Part shown: positions 10,529 through 24,200 of the stretch, one piece after another
Position numbering within the stretch: position 1 is the first letter of the stretch
Layout: each line of letters starts with the position of its first letter
DNA from: a virus
Virus record (IMG/VR): IMGVR_UViG_3300033182_001489
Location: 1 to 61,851 of that record
Direction: 5' to 3' (one strand)
Length of the DNA stretch: 61,851 bases
Program-made: the position numbers and the translations under genes
Notes under the pieces: generated by a model
Told to the model about the DNA's origin: nothing
The model's input: the letters and a program-made list of their open reading frames with translations, nothing else
The model's database searches: none

Positions 10529-12204
10529 TTATCACATTGGTTTAATTGTTCTTGAGTATGGTATGAAACACAACTGTTTGCACTGAGCGCGCCAGAATTA
10601 ACCGTAAAACTGGTTGTAGATTCTACGACTACAGCTTTATCTGGAATACTTATATCTATTGATTCCTTTAATTCTTTTAATGAAGCGCATGGATACGCCT
10701 CCACTTCTAAGCATTCCTGTATTGATCCTGGGCGCATAACTTGTTTTTGTATAACTGGGCAAGCGCACGGAGAAGTATATCTATTATCCCTGATTTCCGT
10801 TGCGCAAGTAACAGTCTCTCTAACTTTTTTCTTAATAACTGTTTCAGCAGGTAATACATCAAATTTTGGATCATTTGAAAAAGAAACTGTTCCAGTTATA
10901 GTTCCCTGAGAAGGGCATTCATTTATACTTAAATTAAGCGGGCCAAAAAAACCTTCATCTGGTTCAAGCTTTTTATCAATCGCCACTTGTCTCAGCGCTG
11001 CCCTCGCCAGAGCAATCGCTTCTTCAGCCGTATTAGTTGGTTCGACGTGAGAACAATCTCCCACAAGATAATCAGGATTTTTTTCTATAAAAGAATTATT
11101 AACAGGTGCAGAAATATCAAACTCCCTCGAAATGTTAGTTATGCATCCATTTTTTGATAGATTATCATTAATGTATACCCTTGCAGAATTATCCCTCTCA
11201 AGAACCTCTTCCTCTTGAGCTGTAAAATTATAATTTATAGTCCCTTCTTGATAACAATGAGTTATACTTGTATTATTAATTCTTAAAGCAAGACAAACAT
11301 CAACCTCTTCGCAATTTTCTAAAGCGTGTTTTTCATACTCATCAATTATCTGTTGTCGAATAGCTGCCTCATCATAACATTCTAAAGCATAGTCATATTT
11401 AGTTTTAGTAACCTCTCTATTTTCCCCGCATCCTGTAAAATTCTCACAGTCACCTTTAATGCTTCCATTTATGGAAATAGTAACCATACCTGTTTCGCTC
11501 CAGCTTAAAGTAATTGTTTGAGATTCAATACAGCAATCATTTTCATTAATGTTTTTAGTTACCGTCTCAGAAATTTCTACAGAACATTTAACTCGATCGA
11601 TTTTTTCAGACCTTACCTTAGTGTATCTGCCCTCACTATCATTTTCGCAAGGCATTGCGGCATTTGCAATAACATCATTAATATCTTCATCAACCGAAGT
11701 GAATCCTTCAGGAGCTGTTTTAAATGCCTCATTTATTTCGCTGATGGCTTTATCTATTAAGCCAGTGCCAGAGGGAGATCCATCGATAGCGACATAATTA
11801 TCATAATCAACGATTTGCAGAGAAAAAGTTCTTGTGTATGAAACTGACTCTTCATCCCTGCTTGTAGTTATAGTATGCGAAAAAGATTCTGCCTCAGCGT
11901 TTAATATATTACCAAGAATTTTACAATCTAGCGGTTCAATTCTTTGCTCGATCTCATAAAGATAAAAAAGTTGACCATCCCTAAATTCTGTTTCATGGCT
12001 GACAATCTTAGCGTTTTCGTAAGTTTTTCCTTCTAATTTTATATCCTTGTAACCGCCTTCTTCATCAGGAAGATAAACCAAATTTGTATCTTCTGCATCT
12101 CCAACCCATACAGATACATTGGTCCTCTTTAAACTTTTAACTAACCTACCAGCGCTATGCTCGTGGTTAATAGAAAATCCTAATTCAGTGATTACATTTG
12201 GCAT
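10525..12204 (-). CDS. Cys-rich tail protein following the tape measure (distal-tail candidate)
   Basis: A 559-residue protein, the first gene after the tape measure protein, starting one base beyond its stop with an AGGT-like ribosome site inside the tape measure 3' end. Residues ~1-115 form a domain with LEGKTYENAKIVSHETEF followed by strands, reminiscent of distal tail (Dit-type) N-terminal domains. The rest has Cys-containing beta units related to those of the 626-residue neighbour (shared pattern [IV][ST]I[ST]ING[ST]). Distal-tail proteins form the ring joining tube and tip; gene order fits, but sequence alone does not prove it. Confidence 0.5.
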   Translation of the reverse strand: MPNVITELGFSINHEHSAGRLVKSLKRTNVSVWVGDAEDTNLVYLPDEEGGYKDIKLEGKTYENAKIVSHETEFRDGQLFYLYEIEQRIEPLDCKILGNILNAEAESFSHTITTSRDEESVSYTRTFSLQIVDYDNYVAIDGSPSGTGLIDKAISEINEAFKTAPEGFTSVDEDINDVIANAAMPCENDSEGRYTKVRSEKIDRVKCSVEISETVTKNINENDCCIESQTITLSWSETGMVTISINGSIKGDCENFTGCGENREVTKTKYDYALECYDEAAIRQQIIDEYEKHALENCEEVDVCLALRINNTSITHCYQEGTINYNFTAQEEEVLERDNSARVYINDNLSKNGCITNISREFDISAPVNNSFIEKNPDYLVGDCSHVEPTNTAEEAIALARAALRQVAIDKKLEPDEGFFGPLNLSINECPSQGTITGTVSFSNDPKFDVLPAETVIKKKVRETVTCATEIRDNRYTSPCACPVIQKQVMRPGSIQECLEVEAYPCASLKELKESIDISIPDKAVVVESTTSFTVNSGALSANSCVSYHTQEQLNQCDK

Positions 12205-12205
12205 A

Positions 12206-15200
12206 TTACCTCGCTCCGCCAGTTAATAAATTTATCACATCATTCATTGCTGCAGAGATCCTGTAGCCAAGCGTTGTCTCCAAACTTGACTCCATAGCTT
12301 TTTTGAAATCTGCCAAAGGAGTCTCAACACCTTTTCTTAACTGTTCGTTATCGGCAACAACTTGAACTATTCCAGAAGTATCTAAGTTAAGATCAAACTT
12401 GTGAGTTACGGAAGTTGCATTTTGAACAGCTTCATTTAGCGCCTTTACTGCTGCATCAAGTTTTTCTACATCAATATTAACAGTTGGCATATCCTCAGGA
12501 GCTTGCAATTGCAAAGAGAAGTCATCTGGCATAGCAAGCCTTAATTCTTCCGAAGTAGGAGGTGACAATCTTATCTCAGACAAAGATGCCATACTAGTCT
12601 CCAACCTACTTATAGCGGTATTAAAATTGTCTACATTAAATTCTACTGCAGGCATTTCTTCAGGAGCTTTTAAGGTAAGCATCTCTTCCAATCCTTCTGG
12701 AATTTGCAACCTTGGTTGGTTTACTTCTTGAGTTTGAATTTCGGCAGAAGAATTATCATTATTTGTTTCAAATACATTTTCAGTATTATTAAATAATGCC
12801 CCTTGCTCATTGAGACCCTGCTCCATCATCATGGGGCCAATTGGGGTTTGCAGAATATCGCTTAAATCTCCAATTTTTCCTATAAAAGAGGTGAACCCTT
12901 CCATTAAAGGAGCTAAGGCAGAAGGTATTGCATCTAAAAATGTTGTATCTACACCCATTGAAGTGGAAGATGGATTTAAGGAATCCATTGCAGCGCTTTG
13001 ATTTCTGAACGTGTCGCTTTCATACCTGTAAAGCTTTTGTTCTGGTTTTCGAGTTAAGAAATCAACTGGAGGACTCTCAAAACTATTATTGAACCTTCGT
13101 ACCTGAGGCTCCAAATCATCTTCATCAACCTTGTATCTTAATTGATCCATATCTGGAATAGAGTCAGGAATTGTATGACCCTCAGGAGGAACAAATTGTT
13201 GTTGGCTAGAAAGGTCTGGGGTTTGAGTTTGAGACCTTAAAAAGTCCTCTATTGCATCACAGCAGTTACCCCTTAATGCAAGCGCCTCTTCTCTTGGAGC
13301 AGTTGCATCTGGTTGATTTATAGCAGTTATTCCATCCTTAATAACTTCAGCTTCTTGCTTAAGTGGGTCTGCTGAAGGAATTTTTGCAGGGTCAAATTCA
13401 AAGTTTTGTAATTGCTTTTGAATAGCTTGGTCCATAAACGTCCCCTCGGGAGCTTTGCCGAGCAATTCGTCAACATTACCTCGATTTACTTGAATTCCCC
13501 TATCCTGAAAATGCTCAAATTTATCTTTAGCCCATGCGTCCCAATCTATTTGTTTGTTAGCCTGCCTAAAATTATCATCTTCCAGAAACCTCTTTTTAGC
13601 TGCAATAATATCTGGATCACCTTGATCATCAATTTTCTGAACATCAAGATCGGTAACACTTCTAGCAAGATTGGTTCTAGCAAAAGAATTTAAATCTATA
13701 CCTCCCATTTCTTTCTGCCGTTCAAATCTTGCATTTGCTACATCCTGAACAAGTTTCTGTCCAGGAGTCATACTAGACTTACTTTGTTCTACAATATCTC
13801 TTTTGACTTCAGGAGAAGAGCTTCTTTGATCAGCTTGTTGGAGCCTCTTCTCTTCAGCAGATCCCTTCCTGCAGCAGTCGAGAAGCTGTTTTAATATATC
13901 AACTGCTGGAGACATTGGATTAGCCTGCTTTAAATCTACCTTCTTTAACAAGTTTTCAAATCCTTCCTCGGGCGAATTAGCCTCCTGTTGCAAATCAAAA
14001 ATCTGCTTAAAACCATCTACAAATTGCTTTTGCCCTTCATTAAAACTTTGTTTTACATTTTTACTAATCTCTTTCCACACTTGAAAGGAATCAATAAATG
14101 GTTTTGTTATATCATCAAAATTTACTCTCTCTGAATCTTCAGTTCTTGAAGCCTTAGTGTCAACAAAATTTCTGACCATTTTATTTAAAGCGCGATCATT
14201 GCTAGGTTGCATCACATCCTTCTTAGGATCATATCTATATTGTATGTCTTCAAAAGCAGAACTAGATTGACTTTGCTGGGATGATGATTTTTGCTGATTA
14301 AAAACTTTCTGAAGAGCCATTATAAGAGGACCAGTTATCAAATTAGTTTGAAGAGCTGTACTCGCAGCATTGGCTGCTCTAGGTATAAAACCTTCGGCAG
14401 CAGTTGAATCATCATAAGGGTCAAACCCGAACTCAGATTTTACGCTTGAAGCATATTTTCTTGCAGTAGCTCCTGAGTCTCTTGGAGGTGCAACAAAATC
14501 CATACCACCCCTACTAAATATTTTCTCCCTTGAATTTACAGTTCTTTTTTCAACCCTTCCAGTAGAAGTTCTTAATTTGGCCATACTAACTTCATTAGGT
14601 CTCAAAGGTGATTTATAGCCAGCCCTATGAGCGGCAAACATCTCATTCATTATTCCCTTCGCACCGCTTTTAGCAGACATTCCTGCAGATTTTTGCGTCG
14701 GCTTAAAACCAGAAGCGCTAGCGCTTCTTTTATTTTTCTCTAAGAATTCTTTTAGCTTTTTAATTCTCAATTCGTCATCACTTAATTTACCATCGCCATC
14801 GGTATCATACTTATCTATATCTTGCTGCTTTTGCTCTTTTTCAATTTTTTCTCTATTTTGATTAAATTGTGAAAAAGCTTGGTTTGCAGCAGTCTGAATT
14901 TCATTGAGTGTAGTTTCAGTCATTATAGCTCCTCCTGCGCCAGCGCCTTCCATAATTTGAGTTTTTCTTGTTATATCAAAAGGACCAGTTCCCTCAAGCC
15001 TTCTTTCGTTAGTTAATTGCTCTTGACTCAAAATAGGATTACCTTGTTCATCTACTTTCATAACATTATCCTGCAGAGTAATTCCCAACCTTGCTGCCGC
15101 AGCTTTTTCTTCTGCAGACAAAGTTTCGATGGTTGGTCGACCAATCATATTAGTCTTTATATTGCAAAGATCAGGATTTTCCCTAAAGCCTCTAGGATCA

Positions 15201-18200
15201 ACATGATCAAATATTATTCTATTTTTTGAATTATGATCTCTTTGCACTGCAGCTTTAAATTGATTAAAATAAGTTGCCCGAGCGCGTGCAAAACCTTCTC
15301 TCAGCTTATTCTTATCACCTTCGTTTTTAATCATTCTTCCCTCAAACTTTCTAGGTCCATATTCAAGGTTCAAGTTATCCAAGTCTTTCATTCTTTTATC
15401 AAAACCTATAAGAGATCTATGTGCTCCAGCTCCAGGAGAAGCATCAATAAATCTCGCTAAACATTCATTATAATCTGCCCTATCAATCAAAGCTGCTGCG
15501 CCTCTTGATATACCAGAAGCTCTTCTTTTTGCTTGTACGATTTTTCTAGCTTCATATTCATCTCTCTTCGCTTGAGCAAGCACGGATTTCTCCTGAGGAG
15601 TAAGTCTTTTGTTATGCTTCATTTTTAACTTAATATAGTTAGGAACTCTACCCTGCGCGGCTCCATAAAGCTCTTCTTTATCGATTTCAGATATAAAAGT
15701 ATTTAACTGTTTTATTATGCCTGGAGGAACTTTATTTTCTATATCGTCAGCATATTTTGATTTAAACATCTCCCTTTCATGTAGTGACATTCCTTTATAT
15801 ATACTCCTGAAATCTGTCGTACTCGCAGACCCTTTAAAACCTACCTGAGCACTTTCTGCAATAGCATGCATAAGTTTATCTATAGGACTTAAAGTGTCAA
15901 ACTGTCCAAGCACTTCAGGCTCTTCACCTTCTTTACTAGCAGTTCTTTGAACAACAAAACTATTGCTCAAGTCGCCAGAAAATGTAGACTTATTTAAATC
16001 TCCAGCAGGAGTACTGCTAGTTAAGGTCAGCAAAGACCCTTCATTTTTAAATAAATTCATTGCCCCTGGAGTAAACTCTCCACCGTATTTACTTGCCCAG
16101 ATTTGTTTCATACGTTGAAACTTAGAATCATTCTTATAAACATATTTACTTCCAGGAGTAGTCGTAGCAATCAATTCATAAATTTTTTGAGGAGTGATTA
16201 CATTCTCTCCCACCTTAGAAACAAACTTTCCATCCTGAGTCATTAAGCCTCTTTTCTTTAAAACGGGAATGATCTCATCTCCCCTGTTTTTAAACAACTG
16301 CTCTCCAGCCTCTTGAGCGTTCTTAACAGGAATGTCTCCAGCAGGCATCTGAACCTTAATATCAGATTCATTGTAATTTTCAAAAAAGTCTTTATAAGTT
16401 GAACCTAAAGACCAATCTGAATTAGATAATTCGTGATAATTTTTTCTATTTACTACTTCTGCAGTCGTGGCATTAGGATTTAATATTTTTCTATGTTTAA
16501 GTTCCGCCAAAACCGCCTGCTTGTATTGGTTAAATGCAACGGACCTGGCTTCTACTCCAGTTTGTGGATTATTACCAATGCCAGCATTCAACCTCAAATC
16601 GTCATATACCTTTTTCTTTTCGTCAACGTCTCTCCATAATTGCCCTTTTTTAAGATTATAATCTTGAGTATATTTTTGAATAAACTTTAAAGGATCGTAT
16701 ATATTTGTTAAAGTTGGCTTTTCTGGAGAAGACTCTCCGTCAAGAAGATTAAAGTCTCCATGAGGACCATCTCCCCTTAATTCTCGCTCAAATGCTTGCC
16801 TAGAACGCTCATTCATATTTTCTTTTATGAATTTATTTCTTTCTGCGTGTTGCTGCTGAAGTCTGGCCTCATCTAGTTCAAAATTTAAATCTTGACTTCC
16901 TACCTCCGCCTCTTCTCCACCAAACATTGCAGTGTCAATTTTAGCAGCTTCCAGCGAATCTAATGAAGTTGCCGCTGTTCTAATTCCATTAAAATAATCC
17001 TTATCATAAGTTTGCCATCTAGTACCTATATTATCAGGCGCCCATGATGGGTCCGAAAGTCCACTATATTGAGCCTCTGGGCTGCTTAAATGCATCTGCA
17101 AGAAATCTGTCAGAGAAAAAGGTCCACCTTCATTAAACAAGCCCGTGCGAATACTGTCCTTAATCATTCCATCGATTTGTTTAAATTTTTCCTGCTTGGC
17201 ATATAGTGCGTTCAAATGTTTCATTGTAGACTTATACTCTGCGCTATCTACGCCACCTTCTTTTTGCTTCAACATATCCCTTTTTGCTTCTAATTCTCTT
17301 CCAGTGAGCTCATCTTCACCGCTTAACCTAAACATTTCTCGAGTTTCAAACAAGTCTTTATACTGAGCTTTGGTTCTTTCTTCTAACGCAGAACCTCTTT
17401 TAATTACAGTTTGATGATACGGGACAGATTGAATTAAAGCAGCTGCAACACTCTGCGCTTCGGAAATTTCTTTTTGTTTTCCTGGTTCAAGCCCTTTTAT
17501 TTTACTTGCTGGAATATTTAAAACATTTGACCAGCTAGATATTGCACCCAAACCTCCTCCAGAAAAATAATCCAACATTCCAGACTCTAAGGAAGCGGTA
17601 TATGGAGACACTCTATGCACCATGTTTTCTTTTAGCATTTTATTAACGTTCTCCTGAATCTTTGGTGCATAAAAATCCTCCCTTTCTCTAAAATCTTTTG
17701 AACCAACCCCTTTAAAAATTTCACTTCTATCTAAAAATCCATCATCATTAAGATCTTGAGTCTGTAAAAGTTGACTAAACATTTCGGGAACGAATGTTCC
17801 TGCATCCGCACCAACTTTTTTGCGCCGAGCAATACTATAACCTTCTTTATCGCTACCCAATAATTTACCCAAATGATTATCTAAACTGAAGTCTGCCCCC
17901 ATATCTCCAATTTCCCTAGCGCTCAACCTGTTATCTTCATTAATGTCATAAAAATTAAATTTATCTCTTAGATTTTTCTTCAAAAAGTCCATGGCGTGAT
18001 CCTCGGCAGATCTTCCAGGCACTGTAATTGGACCAATTTTATAATCTTGATAGGTTTTGAAAATTTCAGAAGTGCCCTCTACCCTAGCACCCTCTGCGCT
18101 TAAATTTTCTCTAGCGAATTTGTCCAACATTTCCTTTCGGCTAGATTGTCTTTGTATTTGATTTAATTTTGCATTTCTGCTTTTAAGAGGTTGGTCGCGC

Positions 18201-21200
18201 CACCACTCCATAGTTTTACCTGATCGAGATAATAAGTTAGTCAGTCGCCCATGAGCTTTATCAATTTCATTTACTGGTATTGACCCCATTGCTAAATTAG
18301 CCCCAACATCTGTTCCAGCCAATTCCATTTGAGCTGTATATTGAAGCATTTCAGGCATACCTGCAACGTCTTTCCATTGATCTCTCGCCTTAGCAATTTT
18401 TTCAGCAACGCTTGTTTCTGCACCCTGCTCTTTTTGCTCTTTAGTAAACCTTGATTTACTAAAATCTTCCCATTTTTCTTCTGTACCCGCTTTTACCGAA
18501 GATCTATTTTTTAACTCAAAAGAGTATTGCTTCATAAAATCTTCCTTGGCTTTTAAAATTTCGCTATGCTGCTCGGGAAGCAACATTTCTTTTGGTACAT
18601 TTGGAATAGTTAGGTATTTAGATTTTAGATCTAGCCACTTCTGATGTTTATCCTTGAGTTCGGGACTCCACTGATCGTCTTCAAACATTATTCCCCTTTG
18701 TAGGTTTAGTTTATTTCGATCAGGAGTTTCTCCAGGATAAAGGTCAGGCATTTGTTGTTTTCTAGACTCTTCAAGAAGTTCGTTTTCAAAAACTCGCTGT
18801 ATTGCAATTTCTTTACCTTCAATTGTATCACTTCCGAAACGTCTACCAACATCATTAAATACTGACTTTTGACCAGAGCTTAAATCATTACTCATGCTAG
18901 AATATAAACCATCTACCTTAGCTTTATACTCCGACTCTGCCTTAGCTCTCACAGCTAAAGCTTTTTTAATTCTTGCTGGTGCAGATAAACCTTTTTTAAT
19001 ATCCGCCCTTTTGACAGAAATTTTTTCTAATTTTTGTTGCAAGCTTTGTTTCTTTAAGTTAAGGTTTTTTCTTTCTTCTGGAGTAACGCCTTGAGATATT
19101 TTTTTATCAATAACCCCAATTTCAGCCTGCGTATTATCAAATTCTTTCATCAAGGGACCAACGTCTTGCTGCTGCACAAAGTCATACATCCGATCTACAT
19201 AAGCATTAATTTCTGCCTCAGACATGTTCAATGATCCAAGCTTTTTATTGTTTAAAAAGTCGTGCCCTAAATGCTCTTTGTTAACTCCTTGTACGATTTT
19301 ATTTAATGAAAAATCAGATATAGCTTTATTTAAATCAAATCCAGCAGAGCTTATTTCTTGGTTCGCGGACTTGACCTTCGTATTTCTTTCGGCTATAAAT
19401 TTACTAAAATCTCCATACCTTTTCGCATCTCTTTCAAACTTTTTTGATTTTTTGTCTTGAGTACGAATCTTTTCTACAGATTCCCTTGAAAGTTCTTGAT
19501 TATCAATTGATTCTTTTCTTTGCATTAAAACCGAAAGGGCGCCAAGCATTCGCCTTCGGTCTTCAGGAATATGCTTGCTTATTTCATCATAATTTTTGTA
19601 TTTAGATTTTCCAAGCTCAGATCTTGACGTTTTTTGGTCATAACCGCTTCTGTACCTATCGGTATCACTAAAACCCTGTAACGTGGGATCCATGTTTTTA
19701 TTATCTTCGTAACCGCTCCTCATAATATCTGCTTCATATTTCTCTATGAGTTTTTCAAGACTTGCCTCGCTATCATAATTTCCAAGGCCTGGTAATGATA
19801 CTGCTCCAAATTCTGGATGAAACATATTTACGCCTTTTGTGTCTGGGTCGTGCTCTACCGTCCAACCATCTTTTTGCTTGCCCCACATTAAACTATTAAC
19901 ACCATCTGTATATCTGATCATTTTCATGGTGTCCCTAGCGTCGCTCACAAAATCCCCATCAAACAAAGGTCTTTTTACGGGCAACTTCCCGCTAGCAAAA
20001 TAATCTTCATAAGCCTTATCTACATCCGCTTCAATTGCAGCTTGCCTCCTTGGCTTCCCATCTGCCTTTAGAGGAATGCCTAATATTTTAGCCATTTCAA
20101 GGGGGTATCCTACTTTTCCGTAATCCAAGGTACCTCTCGACGCAGCGTCTTTCCATTCCTTTTTTGATTGTAAAATCTTATGCTCTTTGCTAAATAGCTT
20201 ACCACGTCGATCTTTAATTAAGCTTGCAACCTTACTTTCGTATTCAATTTGATCTGGCTTTAACTGCCCAAGTCTGACTACATCGTCCACGCTATGACCC
20301 GTAGTTGCCACAAAATCTGTAGAAGAAGCTGTATGCCCTCTTCTTTTATTAACTAAATTAACATTCTCAAGCCCTTTCAAATAATCTTTAGCTTTTTTCG
20401 CTCTTAGATCTTTTATGTCTTTAGTGTTAGGCTTAATGGTTTTAGGTTGGCCAGTCTTGGGGTCAATCCTTGAAATTTCAAAGTTAGGATCTGAAAATGT
20501 ATCCATTATTTGTTTTTGAGTATAGCCCTCTTTACTCATTTTTCTTAAAGTGGCCATATCAAAATGAGTATTTCCTGAGGCATCATATAATGAAACAACA
20601 TCGCTAATCATTCTATTTGCTTCATCAAATGTATAATTTTGCTTAAACACTGGATCATCATCACTAAACCAATTGTCATTTACCTCTCCCAATTGTCTTA
20701 ACTTTTTATTTTCTAAAATCTTAGCATCCATATCTTCTGCAATATCAAGCAGTCCAAGTATATGCTTCATTTGCTCTTCCATGCGTCTTTTATTTTCTTC
20801 TTCAATTGATGCATCGAATAAATCTTTCCCCGCTACATTTATTCTTTTCTTATTACCTTTTTCGTCAATAGTATCGTAACTAAAACCTTTTTGCAACGGC
20901 TCCCCACTTATTAAATCTGCGCCAATTCTGGATTCTTTTTGCTTTTGAGCCATGTAGCTTAGATCCATTATATCCCTCAACTCATCAGCTCTGGTTTTGA
21001 TAAGTTCAAGAATTTGCTTCTGCTGTTCTTTTAATTCTTCGGGACTCTTAGCCCAAGAAACATTACCGCTTGAGTCAAAATCCACATAATCCCCAAGTAC
21101 AGTTCTTGCACCATAAGCTGTTGCACCAATACCTGCGCCGACAAGAGCTCCTACTGGACCACCTATAAGTGCTCCCGCAATTGCCCCTCCAGCCGCATAT

Positions 21201-24200
21201 GAACCCAATCCCAATAGATGTCCTTCTCCGCCAGAATGAGTATCCCTGAAATATTCTCCAGCTATAATGCCTACAGCAGGTGCAGCAGCAATTGCGCCAG
21301 CGGTAGCCCCAGACGCCAAAGAAGCGCCTATTGTAGCTCCTCCAGTTTTTGCAATAGCGGCGGCTAATAAACCTTCTGCCGCCACACCCGTTCCCAAACC
21401 TGTCCATTCTGCACCAGTTGCGCCAAGAAAACCTTTTTCTTGTGAAAAACCTTTGCCATACATTCTCAATAATTCTCTTCCTACTGGATCTTGCGCTGCA
21501 TTAAAAACATTATATTCATTCGAATCAATACCGTTTGAGTTCATCCACTGCAGAGCTTCTTCTTGCGTATCAAATATTTTTGGCTCCCTAATGGATAAGA
21601 CATCTTGATTCTTCATTTCACCAGTTTGCGAATCAAACTCATCTTTTTTAAACGTTGTTGATTGTCCTCCAAGAGCATTTGGGTTATTGAATTTTAAAGT
21701 ATCTGCTGAGACCTCTAATGGATTAAAAGCTGCTCCAGATTCTGATAAAAACATTCTAGGATTATCTTTTTTTTGTATCGCAAATTTGCTTCTACCTGCA
21801 AGGCTTGCGGCATAATCTGCAACTTTCATACCTTTTTCGGTTTGAGCAAAATAAGCTGCGCCAACATTTAGACCTACAGTAGTGCCCATACCTATTCCAG
21901 TTCTTGCTGCAGAGCCTAGCTTTTGCGGCCCCATTTTTAAATTCACTGCGTCATCTAAAACTTGCTGAGCTCGCTTCGTTCTACTTAATGTGGCGTTATC
22001 AATTAAAGCCTTAGCCCTGGTTCTCGCTTCTTCAGTTGTAATTTTTGAAGAAACCTTTTCGGTACTTAATATTCTTTGTCGTTTTTGATCAACCATATCA
22101 TCAATTTGATCAACAGAAGCGTTAGGATTTGCAGCGATCTGCGAAGTTCTAAAATCGTCAAGATATTTGTCTACATCTGTAATTTGTTTGCCAGGAGCTT
22201 CTATAAAAGGTTTTTCGGGCTCAGGCAGAGTCTTCCGAGATCTTGTATGTAATATATCATCCTGGTGCTTATCAAGAATCGGAGTAAGATTAGATTTCGG
22301 CTTAATGTCTTCTGGTTCTACATATGTGCCATCAAGCACCGCGGAGACATTAGATTTTGGCTGAGTCTGAACAAGCTTTCCATCTACGTCCTCAGCATAA
22401 TTATCAGGATCATAAAATGTTGGCTTGTTAACATTTAATTTAATCTCTTCGGCAAGACCCGCAATCCTTTCTTCTTCAGTCGCGTCTGAAAATGAAACTG
22501 AGCTATCTCCTTTTTGAATTGACCGATCCCCCCAATTTAAATTATTCATCATTCTCTGATACGGTCTAGTATCTTTTGCATCAATTCTTTTTGCCCACAT
22601 TAGCTTCTCTCCCTTATTAAGTGGAGCTAGGGGGTCATCTACAGCAGCTATAGAAGCTTTATTTTTCCTTGTTATTTGGGTGCCAGGACCTTCAAAAGCA
22701 AAATAATCCTTAAGTCCAACTTTTGGCATGCCTCCTTTTTTTGTGAACTTATATTCATCTCCAAGTTTTTCTTTACCAGCGAGAGATTGTTCTAAATCTT
22801 TCTCAAATGCAGATTTTGGATTCCTTCTATAGCTATCTGCTAGACTTTCATTTCTTGTAGGAACTAAATTAGCAACTGCGCTTTTCGCGTTATTTACATC
22901 CTGCAATTTAGCATTCTCCATCTGTTCTTTATTTCTACGTTTTAATCTACTTACAAGCTTATCGCTTAAATTAACCACGCCATCTTTCATGGAAAGTAGT
23001 CCAAAACCAGACTTCATTGCTTTGGTAGTTCCTTTAAATAATCCAGTATCAACAACCCAATCGCTTAGAGCTCTTAATCTTTCAGTTAAACTTCTTGACT
23101 GCTTTGCTGGAGAGTCTTCTTCTGGACCATCTATTCCAGGAGGATAATCTGGAGTATCTTCGACAGCCTGCTTGAATACTGGGTCAGTTTCTTCCTTGAT
23201 ATCAGTAGCTTGCTTTACAGCACTCTGCCCATCTCCAGTCGCTTCTCCTTCAGCCACTTCAGTCACAGTACCTTGAGCTTCTCTTAGGGCATCACCAACA
23301 GCATTTGCATCCTCAACAGGATCTGGGGCAGGAGGCCTGCTTGTATTTGCTAAATCGCTACCCAACCGCTCAGTACCCTTAAGTCTTCGATCGGTGAAAC
23401 CTTTTTTCACAACTACATTTCCAGCTTTTGCAGTATCTGGGTCTATAATTCCGCCAGGAGTATTATTATGAACATCTAGCATGTTTGCCATTTGAGTTAA
23501 CTCTTCATCGGTCAATGTTCCTGATAAACCTTTTGCAAGTAAATGTTTAAATAAATCGTTATAAGCCCCTCTTTTAATGCCCATTGATTCCATAAGTAAA
23601 TCCATAGCCCTGGTTTGAGCATCAATATTATCCACGTTTTCTAGAGCGCTTGTAGGATCTAGAGCGTCGGCTAAAACATTTCCAGATGTCTTTAAGTCGC
23701 CACTACTACCGCTTTGCTGGACCTGATCCATAATGTTTCTAATTTTTTCAATAGTTTCATCGGGCGCTTGAATATTCGATAAATCCAACGATCCATCTTT
23801 GAACAATACAGCATTAATATCATTTGCATCTGGAAGAACATTACCCTTCTCAAGAGCGAGTTGTTGAGCCTGAGTATATAATTCATCCGCGGCTGTTATT
23901 TGCCCAATTCTCTTGGCAACATCTGCAGCATTATGTCCCGAACCCAAAAGATTTAGAATCTTTTTAGCTGCATCAGGCTTCTCCATTGGTATTAAACTAT
24001 TTTTAATTGCAAATCCTGAAAATATTTTACCTTCCTGTATTTCACTAAGTAATTGCTCTAATCCAAATTTTTTCTTCACAGGGCTCCCATCAGGATAAAT
24101 CGGATTTAAGTATTTTATAAAATCTCCAATTTTAAAAGACTTTCCATTATCAGCAAGACTATCCAAATAAGGGCCAACAATATTCATACCGACATGCTTT

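Noticed and set aside
21075-21608. 110-residue minus-strand frame and 113-residue plus-strand frame over the Gly-zipper part
   Set aside because: Both result from GC-richer Gly/Ala codons of the tape measure frame; neither resembles a protein domain.
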